This document shows, piece by piece, positions 34,813-43,046 of a stretch of 64,000 nucleotides of DNA. Position 1 is the first letter of the stretch; each line of letters opens with the position of its first letter. Both the position numbers and the translations under genes were made by a program. Under the pieces are notes generated by a model, which worked only from the letters and a program-made list of their open reading frames with translations, made no database searches and was not told the origin of the DNA. The DNA is from Bordetella genomosp. 13 (lineage in GTDB: Bacteria; Pseudomonadota; Gammaproteobacteria; Burkholderiales; Burkholderiaceae_B), in contig NZ_VEHL01000003.1 in NCBI RefSeq assembly GCF_007679965.1, forward strand, positions 372,001 to 436,000. Reading direction: 5' to 3'.

Positions 34813-35769
34813 ATGACTCGCGCGATCGACGTATTGCTCGTGCCGGGCTTCCAGCTGCTGGACATGGCCGGGCCGGTGGCGGTGTTCAACATGGCCGCCG
34901 ACCTCGCGCCCGCGCGGCGCGGGCCCGCGTATGCCGTCACCCTGGTGTCCGAGCGCGGCGGGCGCGTGGCCTGCACCTCGGGGGTCGAGGTCGTCACCGA
35001 GTCCTGGCGCGGCTCGCGGGCCGGCACGCTGATGGTGGCGGGCGGCCGTGGCGCGCGCACCGCGCCGCCTTCGCCCGCGCTGCTCGCGCACCTGGCCGGC
35101 TCGGCCGCCGCGGGTCGCCGCGTCACCAGCGTATGCACGGGTGCCTTCCTGCTGGCCGCGGCCGGCGTGCTGGACGGCCGCCGTGCCACCACCCACTGGC
35201 GCCACGCGGTGGAACTGCAGCGCCGCCATCCCGCGGTGCGGGTGGACAGCGACCGCATCTTCGTGCGCGACGGCGCCATCTGGACGTCGGCCGGCGTCAG
35301 CGCCGGCATCGATCTGGCGTTGGCCATGGTCGAGGCCGACCTGGGCGCCAAGCTGGCGCGCAGCGTGTCGCGCGAGATGGTGGTGTATCACCGCCGCACG
35401 GGCGGTCAATCGCAGTTCTCCACGCTGCAGGACCTGGCGCCGCAAAGCGATCGCATGCGCGCCGTGATGGACTACATCGGCGCCAACCTGGCCTGCGCGC
35501 TGACGGTGGACACCCTGGCCGACGTGGCATGCCTCGGTCCTCGCCAGTTCATCCGTGCCTTCAAGGCCGAGACCGGGCAGACGCCGGCCAAGGCGGTCGA
35601 GCGCATCCGCGCCGAGGCGGCGCGCGCGCGGATCGAGGAGGGCGGCGCGACCATCGAAGCGGTGGCGCGCCACGTGGGGTTCGAGGACGCCGAACGCATG
35701 CGGCGCGCCTTCCTGCGCGTGTACGGCCAGCCGCCGCAAGCCGTGCGGCGGGCCGCGCGCGCGGCCTGA
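34813..35769 (+). CDS. GlxA-type transcriptional regulator (DJ-1/PfpI domain + AraC DNA-binding domain)
   Basis: 318 residues. An N-terminal class I glutamine-amidotransferase-like (DJ-1/PfpI) domain (residues 1-180) starts RAIDVLLVPGFQLLDMAGPV and has the nucleophile-elbow VTSVCTGAFLLAAAGVL. A C-terminal AraC domain has two helix-turn-helix parts (VDTLADVACLGPRQFIRAF; IEAVARHVGFEDAERMRRAF). The ATG at 34813 precedes the family start, although the frame is open to 34744. Such regulators often control quaternary-amine or amino-acid genes. It faces the MFS permease across 85 bases. Confidence 0.9.
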   Translation: MTRAIDVLLVPGFQLLDMAGPVAVFNMAADLAPARRGPAYAVTLVSERGGRVACTSGVEVVTESWRGSRAGTLMVAGGRGARTAPPSPALLAHLAGSAAAGRRVTSVCTGAFLLAAAGVLDGRRATTHWRHAVELQRRHPAVRVDSDRIFVRDGAIWTSAGVSAGIDLALAMVEADLGAKLARSVSREMVVYHRRTGGQSQFSTLQDLAPQSDRMRAVMDYIGANLACALTVDTLADVACLGPRQFIRAFKAETGQTPAKAVERIRAEAARARIEEGGATIEAVARHVGFEDAERMRRAFLRVYGQPPQAVRRAARAA

Positions 35770-36200
35770 CGCGCGCCTTCCGGGCAGCATCACGACCCAT
35801 CTCGCGCGCGGCCGCGCGCACTGCCCTTGGAAACGCCTATCGGCACGCTTCGGCCATGCCGCCCTTGCGCCGCGATCGGGACGTTTTGGATCAGCCTGAA
35901 AAATCTCCGTACATTTGCTGACGCGACCTTGCGCTAGAGTAGCCTGCACGTTTGGATTGCCGCCGTCCTAGGCCATATGGCCATATTGCGGCGCGCGGCG
36001 CCGAAGGTCAGATTATTCGAACAAGACAATGGGAACGGCGCCGCCACGACGCAGGCGCCGTACGGAAGGAGACACCATGAGGGCATGCGCCCAGGCATGC
36101 GCATCGCCGCGGCGGCCATCGGCGCCGCCGCGTGCGTTCGCGCGTGCCCATTCCGTATTCCCGGCGTCCGTTTTTCCCACCGAGACGACAAGAGGAAGAC
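35770..36200. other. 431-bp gene-free region before the DUF6351 lipoprotein
   Basis: No convincing gene; a 126-codon frame at 35977-36357 overlaps the next gene and looks like a shadow. Two overlapping 12-base palindromes, GGCCATATGGCC (35971-35982) and ATATGGCCATAT (35975-35986), are the most notable sequence. A possible promoter for the lipoprotein gene lies in the AT-richer stretch 35885-35940, but no clear hexamer pair could be defined. Confidence 0.45.
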
Positions 36201-38402
36201 ATGCGCAAGAACCATGGAAGACGCGGGTCCTATGGGCAAGCCAGGAATGTGGTGCTGGCGGGGGTCGTGGCGCTGCTGGCCGCCGGGTGCGGCGGCAGCG
36301 ACGATGACGACGACGAACAGACGACGCCGCCACCCGCCGGCCGATCCCTGTCGATGACGACGGTGTCGTCGCCGCCGGAATACGTCAGCGGCGGCGACGC
36401 GCTGGTGCAGGTGCAGCTGCCGGACGGCGTCTCGGGGCCGCCCACCGTCACCCTGAACGGCAACAACGTCTCGCGGGCCTTCGCCGACCAGGGCCAGGGC
36501 CGCTGGCAGGGCCTGGTCGAGGGGATCGACCTGGGCGACAACACGTTGGAAGCCAAGGCGGGAGATGCCTCGGGCACGCTGACCGTGACCGGCTATCCCA
36601 TCACGGGCCCCATGCTGTCGGGGCCGCACCAGCGCCCGTTCGTCTGCACGCTGACGACCTTCGGCCGCCTGGGTGGCGGCACGCTGGACGGTCCGCTGGA
36701 TGCCGATTGCTCGGCCAATACGCGCATCGACTATTTCTACCGCAGGACCGGCGGCGGTAATGCGCGCTGGAACAACCCGACCACGCATCCCGCCGACATG
36801 AGCTATCTGACCATCGACGCGGGCAAGCCGACCGAGCGCCGCGTGGCGTATCTGGTGCGGCTGGAGACCGGCACGATCAACCGCGGTATCTATCAGTCGG
36901 CCATGCTGCACGATCCGCTGGTCGACGGCCCCATCGGCCCGAACAAGCATTCGGCCGGCTGGAACGGCAAGCTGATCTACCCGCTGGGCGGCGGCTGCCA
37001 GGGCGGCTGGTATACGCAGGGCGACACCTTCGGTTCGCTGATCAACGACGAGTGGATGCAGCGCGGCTATGCGGCGGTCACGTCCACGCTGAACATCTTC
37101 GGCTCGAACTGCAACGACCTGCTGTCGTCGGAAACCGTGGCCATGACCAAGGAGCGATTCATCGAGGCCTACGGCGTGCCCACCTATACCATCGGCACGG
37201 GCGGCTCCGGCGGGGCGTACCAGAGCTTCCAGACCTCGGACAACTATCCCGGCCTGTTCGACGGCATCATCGTCAACTCGGTGTTCCCGGACGTGACCTC
37301 GGCCACGCTGTTCAAGGTGTTCGACTCGCGGCTGCTGCAGAACTACTTCACGCGGCCGGGGGGGCTGGCCTACAGCGACGACAAGAAGAAAGCCATCTCG
37401 GGCTATCTGCAGGTCGGCAACATCGCCGCGATGAGCGGCAGCGCCGGGCGCCTGGACCCGCTGGTGTCCTTCCCCGCCAGCTTCCCCGCCGAGCTGAAGT
37501 ACAACCCGGCCACCAATCCCACCGGGTCGCGCGCCACGGTGTACGACCACACCGTCAACGTGTACGGCAAGGACGAGCGCGGCTTCGCCCTGCGGCCCAT
37601 CGACAACGTCGGCGTGCAGTACGGCCTGCAGGCGTTCAACTCGGGCGCGATCACGGCCGACGAGTTCCTGGACCTGAACCAGAACATCGGCGGCCTGGAC
37701 GCCGACTTGAAGCCCACGGCGCAGCGCACCACCGGCGACCTGCCGGCGATCCGGCGCGCCTACCAGTCAGGCCGCATCACCAACGGTGGCGGCGGGCTGG
37801 CGGGCACGGCGATCCTGGAGCGGCGCGATTATTTCGACAACGCGGTCGCGGGCGACATCCACAACAAGATCCACTCGTACTCGGTGCGCGAACGGCTGAA
37901 GAAGGCCAACGGCAGCTTCGACAACCACGTCATGCTCGGACCGGGCACGGTGCCGGTCAACCTGTTCGACATCATGGATACGTGGCTGATGGCGGCCGTG
38001 GACGGAGATCCGGAAACGAGCAAGTCCGAGCGCATCATCGGCGCCAAGCCGGCCGACCTGGTCGACGCGTGCTGGGACGCGGGCGGCGCCAAGATCGAGG
38101 AACCGTCCACGCCCTCGGGCGGCGGCCAGTGCAATACGCTCTATCCAGCCGGCACCACGCCGCGCATGGTGGCGGGCGGGCCGTTGGCCGACGACATCGT
38201 CAAGTGCCAGTTGAAGCCGATCGATCCCGCGGACTATGCGGTCGTGCTGACCGGACCGCAACTGACGCGCCTTCAGGGCATCTTCCCGGAAGGGGTGTGC
38301 GACTGGAGCAAGCCGGGCGTGGAACAGCAGGGGCTGCAGGGCACGTGGCTGTCGTTCGGGCCGTCGACGAAGAAGCAGGTGTTCGACGTGAGCAAGCCGT
38401 AG
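36201..38402 (+). CDS. DUF6351 exported lipoprotein, alpha/beta-hydrolase-like
   Basis: 733 residues. The N-terminus has a signal with a lipobox, VVALLAAGCGGS (lipid-modified Cys at about residue 28), followed by an acidic spacer DDDDD. The body contains GTGGSGGAYQSFQTSDNYPG, a GxSxG nucleophile elbow, and an early Cys/Gly-rich loop GGGCQGGWY. Cys residues late in the chain (DACWDAGG, GGQCNTLYP, KCQLKP, GVCDW) could form disulfides. The family is large and has no well-established substrate; a secreted esterase or hydrolase on polyester or phenolic esters is plausible. I chose the ATG at 36201, preceded by AGAGGAAG. Confidence 0.8.
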   Translation: MRKNHGRRGSYGQARNVVLAGVVALLAAGCGGSDDDDDEQTTPPPAGRSLSMTTVSSPPEYVSGGDALVQVQLPDGVSGPPTVTLNGNNVSRAFADQGQGRWQGLVEGIDLGDNTLEAKAGDASGTLTVTGYPITGPMLSGPHQRPFVCTLTTFGRLGGGTLDGPLDADCSANTRIDYFYRRTGGGNARWNNPTTHPADMSYLTIDAGKPTERRVAYLVRLETGTINRGIYQSAMLHDPLVDGPIGPNKHSAGWNGKLIYPLGGGCQGGWYTQGDTFGSLINDEWMQRGYAAVTSTLNIFGSNCNDLLSSETVAMTKERFIEAYGVPTYTIGTGGSGGAYQSFQTSDNYPGLFDGIIVNSVFPDVTSATLFKVFDSRLLQNYFTRPGGLAYSDDKKKAISGYLQVGNIAAMSGSAGRLDPLVSFPASFPAELKYNPATNPTGSRATVYDHTVNVYGKDERGFALRPIDNVGVQYGLQAFNSGAITADEFLDLNQNIGGLDADLKPTAQRTTGDLPAIRRAYQSGRITNGGGGLAGTAILERRDYFDNAVAGDIHNKIHSYSVRERLKKANGSFDNHVMLGPGTVPVNLFDIMDTWLMAAVDGDPETSKSERIIGAKPADLVDACWDAGGAKIEEPSTPSGGGQCNTLYPAGTTPRMVAGGPLADDIVKCQLKPIDPADYAVVLTGPQLTRLQGIFPEGVCDWSKPGVEQQGLQGTWLSFGPSTKKQVFDVSKP

Positions 38403-38420
38403 AAAGCGCGCCGTTGTGAA

Positions 38421-38472
38421 TGAACCGACCCCCGAAAGTTGGACGTGGATCCAACCTCCGGGGGTCAGTTCA
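38421..38472. mobile_element. Head-to-head pair of IS3-like terminal repeats (52-bp mini-element or hairpin)
   Basis: Two 23-base arms, 38421-38443 and 38450-38472, are inverted copies with 20 of 23 positions identical, joined by CGTGGA. The tip is TGAAC, and the arm continues as GACCCCCGAAAGTTGGA, resembling from memory the terminal repeats of some IS3-family elements. Both tips face outward, as in a complete IS, but the interior is gone. I could not find a clear target-site duplication. As RNA it would form a very stable hairpin between two convergent genes and may work as a two-way terminator, though it has no T-tract. Confidence 0.55.
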
Positions 38473-38509
38473 GGACGCGGCGCGTTTTCTTGGGATACGG
38501 ATCGGGCCT

Positions 38510-39196
38510 TCAGCCTGCCTGGCCACCCGCCAGGCAGCTTTGCAGGGCGCGGTTGTAGCTTTCCACGCCCACGCCGGTGGTCCACGCCGACTGGTTGGCC
38601 GGGTCGTAGCCGCTGTAGTTCACGGCGTAACGCTGGCACTGGGCCTGATCGGGCGCGTTCGACACGGTACGCGGGGCGGCGGCGGGCTGCCGGGCCTGGG
38701 GTTGCGTGTGTTGCGGGTGCTGGTACTGCTGCTGCTGATATTGCGGCTGAGGGGCGGGCGGCGGCGTGTACACCGGCGCCTGGGCCCGCGGCAAGGGTGC
38801 GCCCACGTCCGCGGGCGGGTTGTAGCCGCTTTCCGGCACCGAGTACGCGGTGGGCGGGGGCGAGGTGTAGTAGTAGCCGGTCTCGGGCTGCGCGTAGGAC
38901 GGCTGCGTGTACGAATACGAACCCGACGGCGGATAGTCTGGCGTATCGTCGTTGGCCGCGGCCAGCACCAGGCCCGTGGCCACCAGCGCCAGCGCGCCGC
39001 CGATCCACCAGCCATCGGAACTGCCGCCACCGCCGTGATAGCGATGGCCATAGCCGCCGCCGTGATGGCTCCAGCCGCCGCCATGGCGGCCACCGCCCCA
39101 GGCGCCGTGGCCGCCGCGATCGGCGAGGGCGGGGGTAGCCAGGGAAACCAGCAAGGCCGCGATGGCGGTGCGGCAAAGAATTCGAGAGGTGCGCAT
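38510..39196 (-). CDS. Exported Gly/His- and Tyr/Pro/Gln-rich protein
   Basis: 228 residues. Signal peptide MRTSRILCRTAIAALLVSLA with cleavage near ALA. A Gly/His-rich segment (HGGGWSHHGGGYGHRYHGGG) follows, then a hydrophobic helix (WWIGGALALVATGLVLAA), then a long Tyr/Pro/Gln-rich region (YQQQQYQHPQHTQPQ) and a C-terminal part with two Cys (QCQRYAVNYSGYDP; LQSCLAGG). The His-rich part could bind metal. The start has CAGGAG about ten bases upstream. Function unknown; convergent with the DUF6351 gene. Confidence 0.75.
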   Translation of the reverse strand: MRTSRILCRTAIAALLVSLATPALADRGGHGAWGGGRHGGGWSHHGGGYGHRYHGGGGSSDGWWIGGALALVATGLVLAAANDDTPDYPPSGSYSYTQPSYAQPETGYYYTSPPPTAYSVPESGYNPPADVGAPLPRAQAPVYTPPPAPQPQYQQQQYQHPQHTQPQARQPAAAPRTVSNAPDQAQCQRYAVNYSGYDPANQSAWTTGVGVESYNRALQSCLAGGQAG

Positions 39197-39446
39197 GATC
39201 AGGCTCCTGTGCCGGGGCGGCTGCGCCATGCGCGTCCAGCCCGGCTGATGACCCACTTTACCGCGCCTGCAGGGGCCTGTACCGCCTGCGTCGTGTAAAG
39301 GTAATGCAATGCGTTTCAGGCCCGGGGCAGTCGGCCTCGGGTAGCATGGCGGACGCGGCCGCCTGGCTGGTTCGGGCGTTCCGGCCCCGATAACTTGCCA
39401 GTCGCGCCTGCAGCGAACACGATGTGCGCAGCACGAAGGAACACCC

Positions 39447-39908
39447 ATGACCGCCGCTCTCCAGACACCCACCCTGACCCTGCGCCAGGCCACCGAGGAC
39501 GACCTGGCCTACCTGCTGGACCTGCGCCGGCGCACCATGGGGCCGCACGTGCGCCAGGCCGGCTTGCCGGACGACGACCAGGCGCATCTGGTGCGGCTGC
39601 GCCTGCATTGGGACGCGGCCCGGGTGATCCTGCTGGACGGCCGGCCCGCGGGCCTGTTCAAGGCCTTTCGCGAACCGGATCACTGGTACGTGCAGCAGGT
39701 GCAGGTGGACCCTGCCTGGCAGGGCCACGGCGTGGGCGCGCGCGTGTTGGGCGAGCTGCTGGCGGCGGCCGACCGGGACGGGCTGGCGGTGCGGCTGTCG
39801 GTCCTGCACGCCAATCCGGCGCGTCGCCTGTACGAACGGCTGGGCTTTCGCATCGCGTAAACGACCGAGTCCGAATACGTGATGCAGCGCGACGCGCGCG
39901 CCGCGTAA
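39447..39908 (+). pseudogene. GNAT acetyltransferase with a premature ochre codon near the C-terminus
   Basis: The reading frame from the ATG at 39447 gives 137 residues of GNAT fold: LTLRQATEDDLAYLL at the start, and the acetyl-CoA site VQVDPAWQGHGVGARVLGEL. The frame ends LYERLGFRIA then TAA at 39858-39860. In the same frame, straight after it, 15 codons read TTESEYVMQRDARAA and then a second TAA (39906-39908). TESEYVMQR is the normal last strand of many GNAT proteins, so the first stop seems to truncate a 153-residue protein by 15 residues. The shorter form may still fold or may be dead. Confidence 0.6.
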
Positions 39909-40076
39909 ACGGGAGGGGCAACGGCGCTTCGTGCGCGCCAGGTCCAAGCCATCCGTCCGGGCCGTCCAGCCCCGTGCCGCATTCGCGCTTCCGATATCAT
40001 GGCGATGGCGCCGGCCACAGGCTGGCCCGCCGGCCCGCGGTGCGCGCCGGCAGCCTCATCACAGCCGATCTCACCT

Positions 40077-40268
40077 ATGCGACTGCTACTGGCGATTTTC
40101 CTGCCCTTCATGGTCTTCTTCACGATCGGCCGCCCGATCGCCGGCGTCATCTGCCTGATCCTGCAGATCACGGTGATCGGCTGGATTCCGGCGGCGCTGT
40201 GGGCCGTCTACGCGCTCAGCCAGTACAACACCGACAGGAAAATCCGCGAGGCGTCCGCCGGCCGCTGA
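40077..40268 (+). CDS. YqaE/Pmp3-family small membrane protein
   Basis: 63 residues with two membrane helices (LLLAIFLPFMVFFTI; IAGVICLILQITVIGWIPAALW) joined by the short GRP turn that is typical of the family, and a charged C-terminus. Related proteins are stress-induced and thought to stabilise the membrane. No strong ribosome site precedes the ATG at 40077; an upstream in-frame ATG at 39999 would add a hydrophilic leader unlike the family. Confidence 0.8.
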   Translation: MRLLLAIFLPFMVFFTIGRPIAGVICLILQITVIGWIPAALWAVYALSQYNTDRKIREASAGR

Positions 40269-40387
40269 TCCGTACCGGGCGGGCGCATCCAGGCGCCCGC
40301 GATTGCGGTTGTCCGGGAATGCGGCGCGGCGTCGATCGTGCCGCAGCCCGGAGGTTGGGGCATACAACCCCGAACCCGGCCCCGAGC

Positions 40388-40735
40388 CTAAGCTGCGCGT
40401 CCGTCGTACTGCCGGACCGCAATCTTCGACAGGTCCAGGCCGTCCAGGCAACGCAGGTTGATCGCCGCCATGGCCGTGCCGTCGGGCATCGCGCCTTCGC
40501 CGTACGGATGGATGCCGCACGTCTTGCAGAACTGGTGCTTGATGACGTGCTTGTTGAAGGTGTAGGTGCCGATGGCGTCGGGCGCGGCGCGCACGTGCAG
40601 CGCCTGGCGCGGCACGAACCACATCAGCGCGCCCTTGCGCGTGCACATCGAGCAATTGCATTCCATCGCGCCCTGGATGTCGCCGCTGACCTCGAACGAG
40701 ATCGCGCCGCAGTGACAGCTGCCTTGGTAGTCCAT
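40388..40735 (-). CDS. GFA-family (formaldehyde-activating-like) protein
   Basis: 115 residues. Zinc-binding Cys are visible as GSCHCGAISFEV, ECNCSMCTRKG and QFCKTCGIHPYGEG, the three sites of the GFA (CENP-V-like) family. Members include glutathione-dependent formaldehyde-activating enzyme, but most are annotated only by fold. AGGAG before the ATG fixes the start. It follows the DHA2 pump gene on the same strand. Confidence 0.9.
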   Translation of the reverse strand: MDYQGSCHCGAISFEVSGDIQGAMECNCSMCTRKGALMWFVPRQALHVRAAPDAIGTYTFNKHVIKHQFCKTCGIHPYGEGAMPDGTAMAAINLRCLDGLDLSKIAVRQYDGRAA

Positions 40736-40764
40736 GTCGCTTCTCCTGGGTGGTGCGCGGGGCG

Positions 40765-42204
40765 TCAGGCCGCCGCGCCGGAATCGGAAGGCGCCGCGAG
40801 GCCGCGCGTGCGCACCAGCGCCAGGGCCAGCACGCCGCCCAGCGCGGCGAAGGCCGCGCCCACGCCGAAGGCCAGTTGATAGCCCGCATTCAAAGCCGCC
40901 GCCTGCGCGGCGCCGCCGGCCAGCGCCTGGCCGGTGCGCGCCGAGGCCAGGCTGGCCAGCACGGCCAGGCCCAGCGAGCCGCCCATCATGAAGGCGGTGT
41001 TCACTACGCCCGAGGCCAGCCCCGATTCGTGGGTGTCGACGTCGCTCATGGCCGCCAGCAGCAGGGGATTGAAGGCGATGCCGCCGCCCAGGCCCAGCAG
41101 CAGCATGCCCGGCAGCACGTCCAGCGCGAAGCCACCGTCGGCCGGCGCGCGCGCGAACAGCAGCAGCCCCAGGGCCGCCAGCAGCAGCCCGCCGGCCAAG
41201 GGCAGGCGGATGCCCAGCCGCATTACCAGCCGGGCCGACAGGCCCAGCGAGAACACGGCCATGACCAGGTTGGCCGGCAGGAAGGCCAGGCCCACGCCCA
41301 TGGCGTCGTAGCCCAGCACCAGTTGCAGGTACAGCGCCGAGATGAAGAACCAGGCGAACAGGCCGGCGGCCCACAGCACGCCGATCAGGTTGGCGGCCGC
41401 CACGTTGCGCAGGCGGAACAGCGACAGCGGCATCAGCGGCGCCTGCACGCGCGATTCGATCATCAGGAAGGCCGCGAACAGCACGGCGGCCGCGGCCAGG
41501 AGGCCGATGGATTGCGCGGACGTCCAGCCGGCCTCGTTGCCGCCCACCACGGCGTAGACGGCCAGCATCAGCGCGGCGGTGATGGTGACCGCGCCGCCCA
41601 CGTCCAGCCGCGCGCCCGCCGCCTGGCCCTGGCCGCGCGGCAGCAGCATGACGCACATCGCATACACGGCCATGCCGATGGGCAGGTTTACCAGGAAGAT
41701 CCAGTGCCAGCTGAGGGAGCTGGTGAGCAGGCCCCCCAGCAGCACGCCGATGCTGCCGCCGCCCGCGCAGACGAAACCGTATACCCCCATGGCCTTGGCG
41801 CGCTCGGCGGGCTCGGTGAACAGCGTCATGATCAGCGACAGCGACACCGCCGACACCACCGCGCCGCCCAGGCCCTGTACGGCGCGGGCGGCCACCAGCA
41901 CGTGCTGCGAATTGGCCAGGCCGCAAGCCAGCGAGGCCAGGGTGAACAGCGTGAGGCCCGCCAGGAATACGCGGCGATGGCCCAGCAGGTCGCCCAGCCG
42001 CCCGCCCAGCAGCAGGAAGCCGCCGAAGGTGAGCATGTAGGCATTGACCACCCAGACCAGCGAGGTCTCGGTGAAACGCAGGTCGTCGCGGATGGAGGGC
42101 AGGGCCACGTTGACGATGGTCGTGTCCAGCACGATCATCAGTACACCCAGGCACAGGACGGTCAGCGCCCACCAGCGTTTGCGGCCTTCGATGCCGTGCG
42201 TCAT
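40765..42204 (-). CDS. DHA2-family MFS drug efflux pump (EmrB/QacA-like)
   Basis: 479 residues with 14 predicted membrane helices. The DHA2 motif LDTTIVNVALPSI lies in helix 1 and the motif A segment GGRLGDLLGHRRVFL in the loop between helices 2 and 3. The start ATG at 42204 has CGGAGACC upstream; the frame is open further but the leader is not conserved. No membrane-fusion partner (EmrA) gene is adjacent. It probably exports a drug or toxic acid with protons. Gene 30 bases upstream of the GFA gene, likely one transcript. Confidence 0.9.
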   Translation of the reverse strand: MTHGIEGRKRWWALTVLCLGVLMIVLDTTIVNVALPSIRDDLRFTETSLVWVVNAYMLTFGGFLLLGGRLGDLLGHRRVFLAGLTLFTLASLACGLANSQHVLVAARAVQGLGGAVVSAVSLSLIMTLFTEPAERAKAMGVYGFVCAGGGSIGVLLGGLLTSSLSWHWIFLVNLPIGMAVYAMCVMLLPRGQGQAAGARLDVGGAVTITAALMLAVYAVVGGNEAGWTSAQSIGLLAAAAVLFAAFLMIESRVQAPLMPLSLFRLRNVAAANLIGVLWAAGLFAWFFISALYLQLVLGYDAMGVGLAFLPANLVMAVFSLGLSARLVMRLGIRLPLAGGLLLAALGLLLFARAPADGGFALDVLPGMLLLGLGGGIAFNPLLLAAMSDVDTHESGLASGVVNTAFMMGGSLGLAVLASLASARTGQALAGGAAQAAALNAGYQLAFGVGAAFAALGGVLALALVRTRGLAAPSDSGAAA

Positions 42205-42361
42205 GCAGGTCTCCGTGGGGCCTGTCGACGGGCCCTGATACGGCGCGCCGTCGATCGGCCATGCGCCTGGCAGCATTAGACGGGCGTCGATCCCGAAAGG
42301 CAACCCGCCGGCGGACGACGGGGACGCCATCCCCGGGGCGCTTTCATGTCATCATTCCGGC

Positions 42362-42991
42362 ATGGCCGAGATTCCTCTCTTCCCGCTCTCCAACGCGCTG
42401 TTTCCGGCTGGCGTGCTGCACCTGCGCATCTTCGAGGTGCGCTACCTCGACATGATCCGGCGCTGCCTGGCCGACGGCACGGAATTCGGCGTGGTGGTGC
42501 TGCTGGCCGGCAACGAGGTGCGCACGCCCGAGGGCAGCGAGACGCTGGCCACGGTCGGCACCATGGCGCGCATCGTGCAGTGCGACGCGCCCATGCCCGC
42601 CTTGCTGGAAGTGGCCTGCGCGGGCACCACGCGATTTCGCCTGGTGTCGGCGAAGCGGGCGCAGTACGGACTGTGGCTGGGGCAGGCCGAGCCCTTGCCC
42701 CAGCCGCCCGAGGCCGAGGTGCCGCACGACCTGCAGCCCAGCGCCGACGCGCTGGGCCAGCTGATCGCCGGCATGCAGCGCGACGGCGTGCCGGCGGCGT
42801 CCATGCCGCTGGCGCCGCCGTTCCGGCTGGACGAATGCGGCTGGGTGGCCGACCGCTGGGCCGAGCTGCTGCAGCTGCGGCCGGCCGAGAAGGCGCGGCT
42901 GCTGGGCCTGGACGATCCCGTGGCGCGGCTGCGTGCCATCCAGGACGCCCTGCAGGGCCTGTCGCCGGCGCCGGACGACGACGCGGCCTGA
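42362..42991 (+). CDS. Lon N-terminal-domain (LON substrate-binding) protein
   Basis: 209 residues. The start MAEIPLFPLSNALFPAGVLHLRIFEVRYLDMI is the LON substrate-binding domain; no AAA+ or protease domain follows. Such stand-alone proteins are common in proteobacteria and of uncertain role. The C-terminal third has an alpha-helical region ending PVARLRAIQDALQGL. The upstream ribosome site is weak. It diverges from the DHA2 pump. Confidence 0.88.
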   Translation: MAEIPLFPLSNALFPAGVLHLRIFEVRYLDMIRRCLADGTEFGVVVLLAGNEVRTPEGSETLATVGTMARIVQCDAPMPALLEVACAGTTRFRLVSAKRAQYGLWLGQAEPLPQPPEAEVPHDLQPSADALGQLIAGMQRDGVPAASMPLAPPFRLDECGWVADRWAELLQLRPAEKARLLGLDDPVARLRAIQDALQGLSPAPDDDAA

Positions 42992-43046
42992 GCCTTCCCG
43001 CGCGGCGTCTGCACGCGTGGGGCCTGAACGATGACTTTGCTGGACT

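Noticed and set aside
35977..36357. 126-codon ORF before the DUF6351 gene
   Set aside because: No ribosome site or recognisable domain, and it overlaps the lipoprotein start in another frame.
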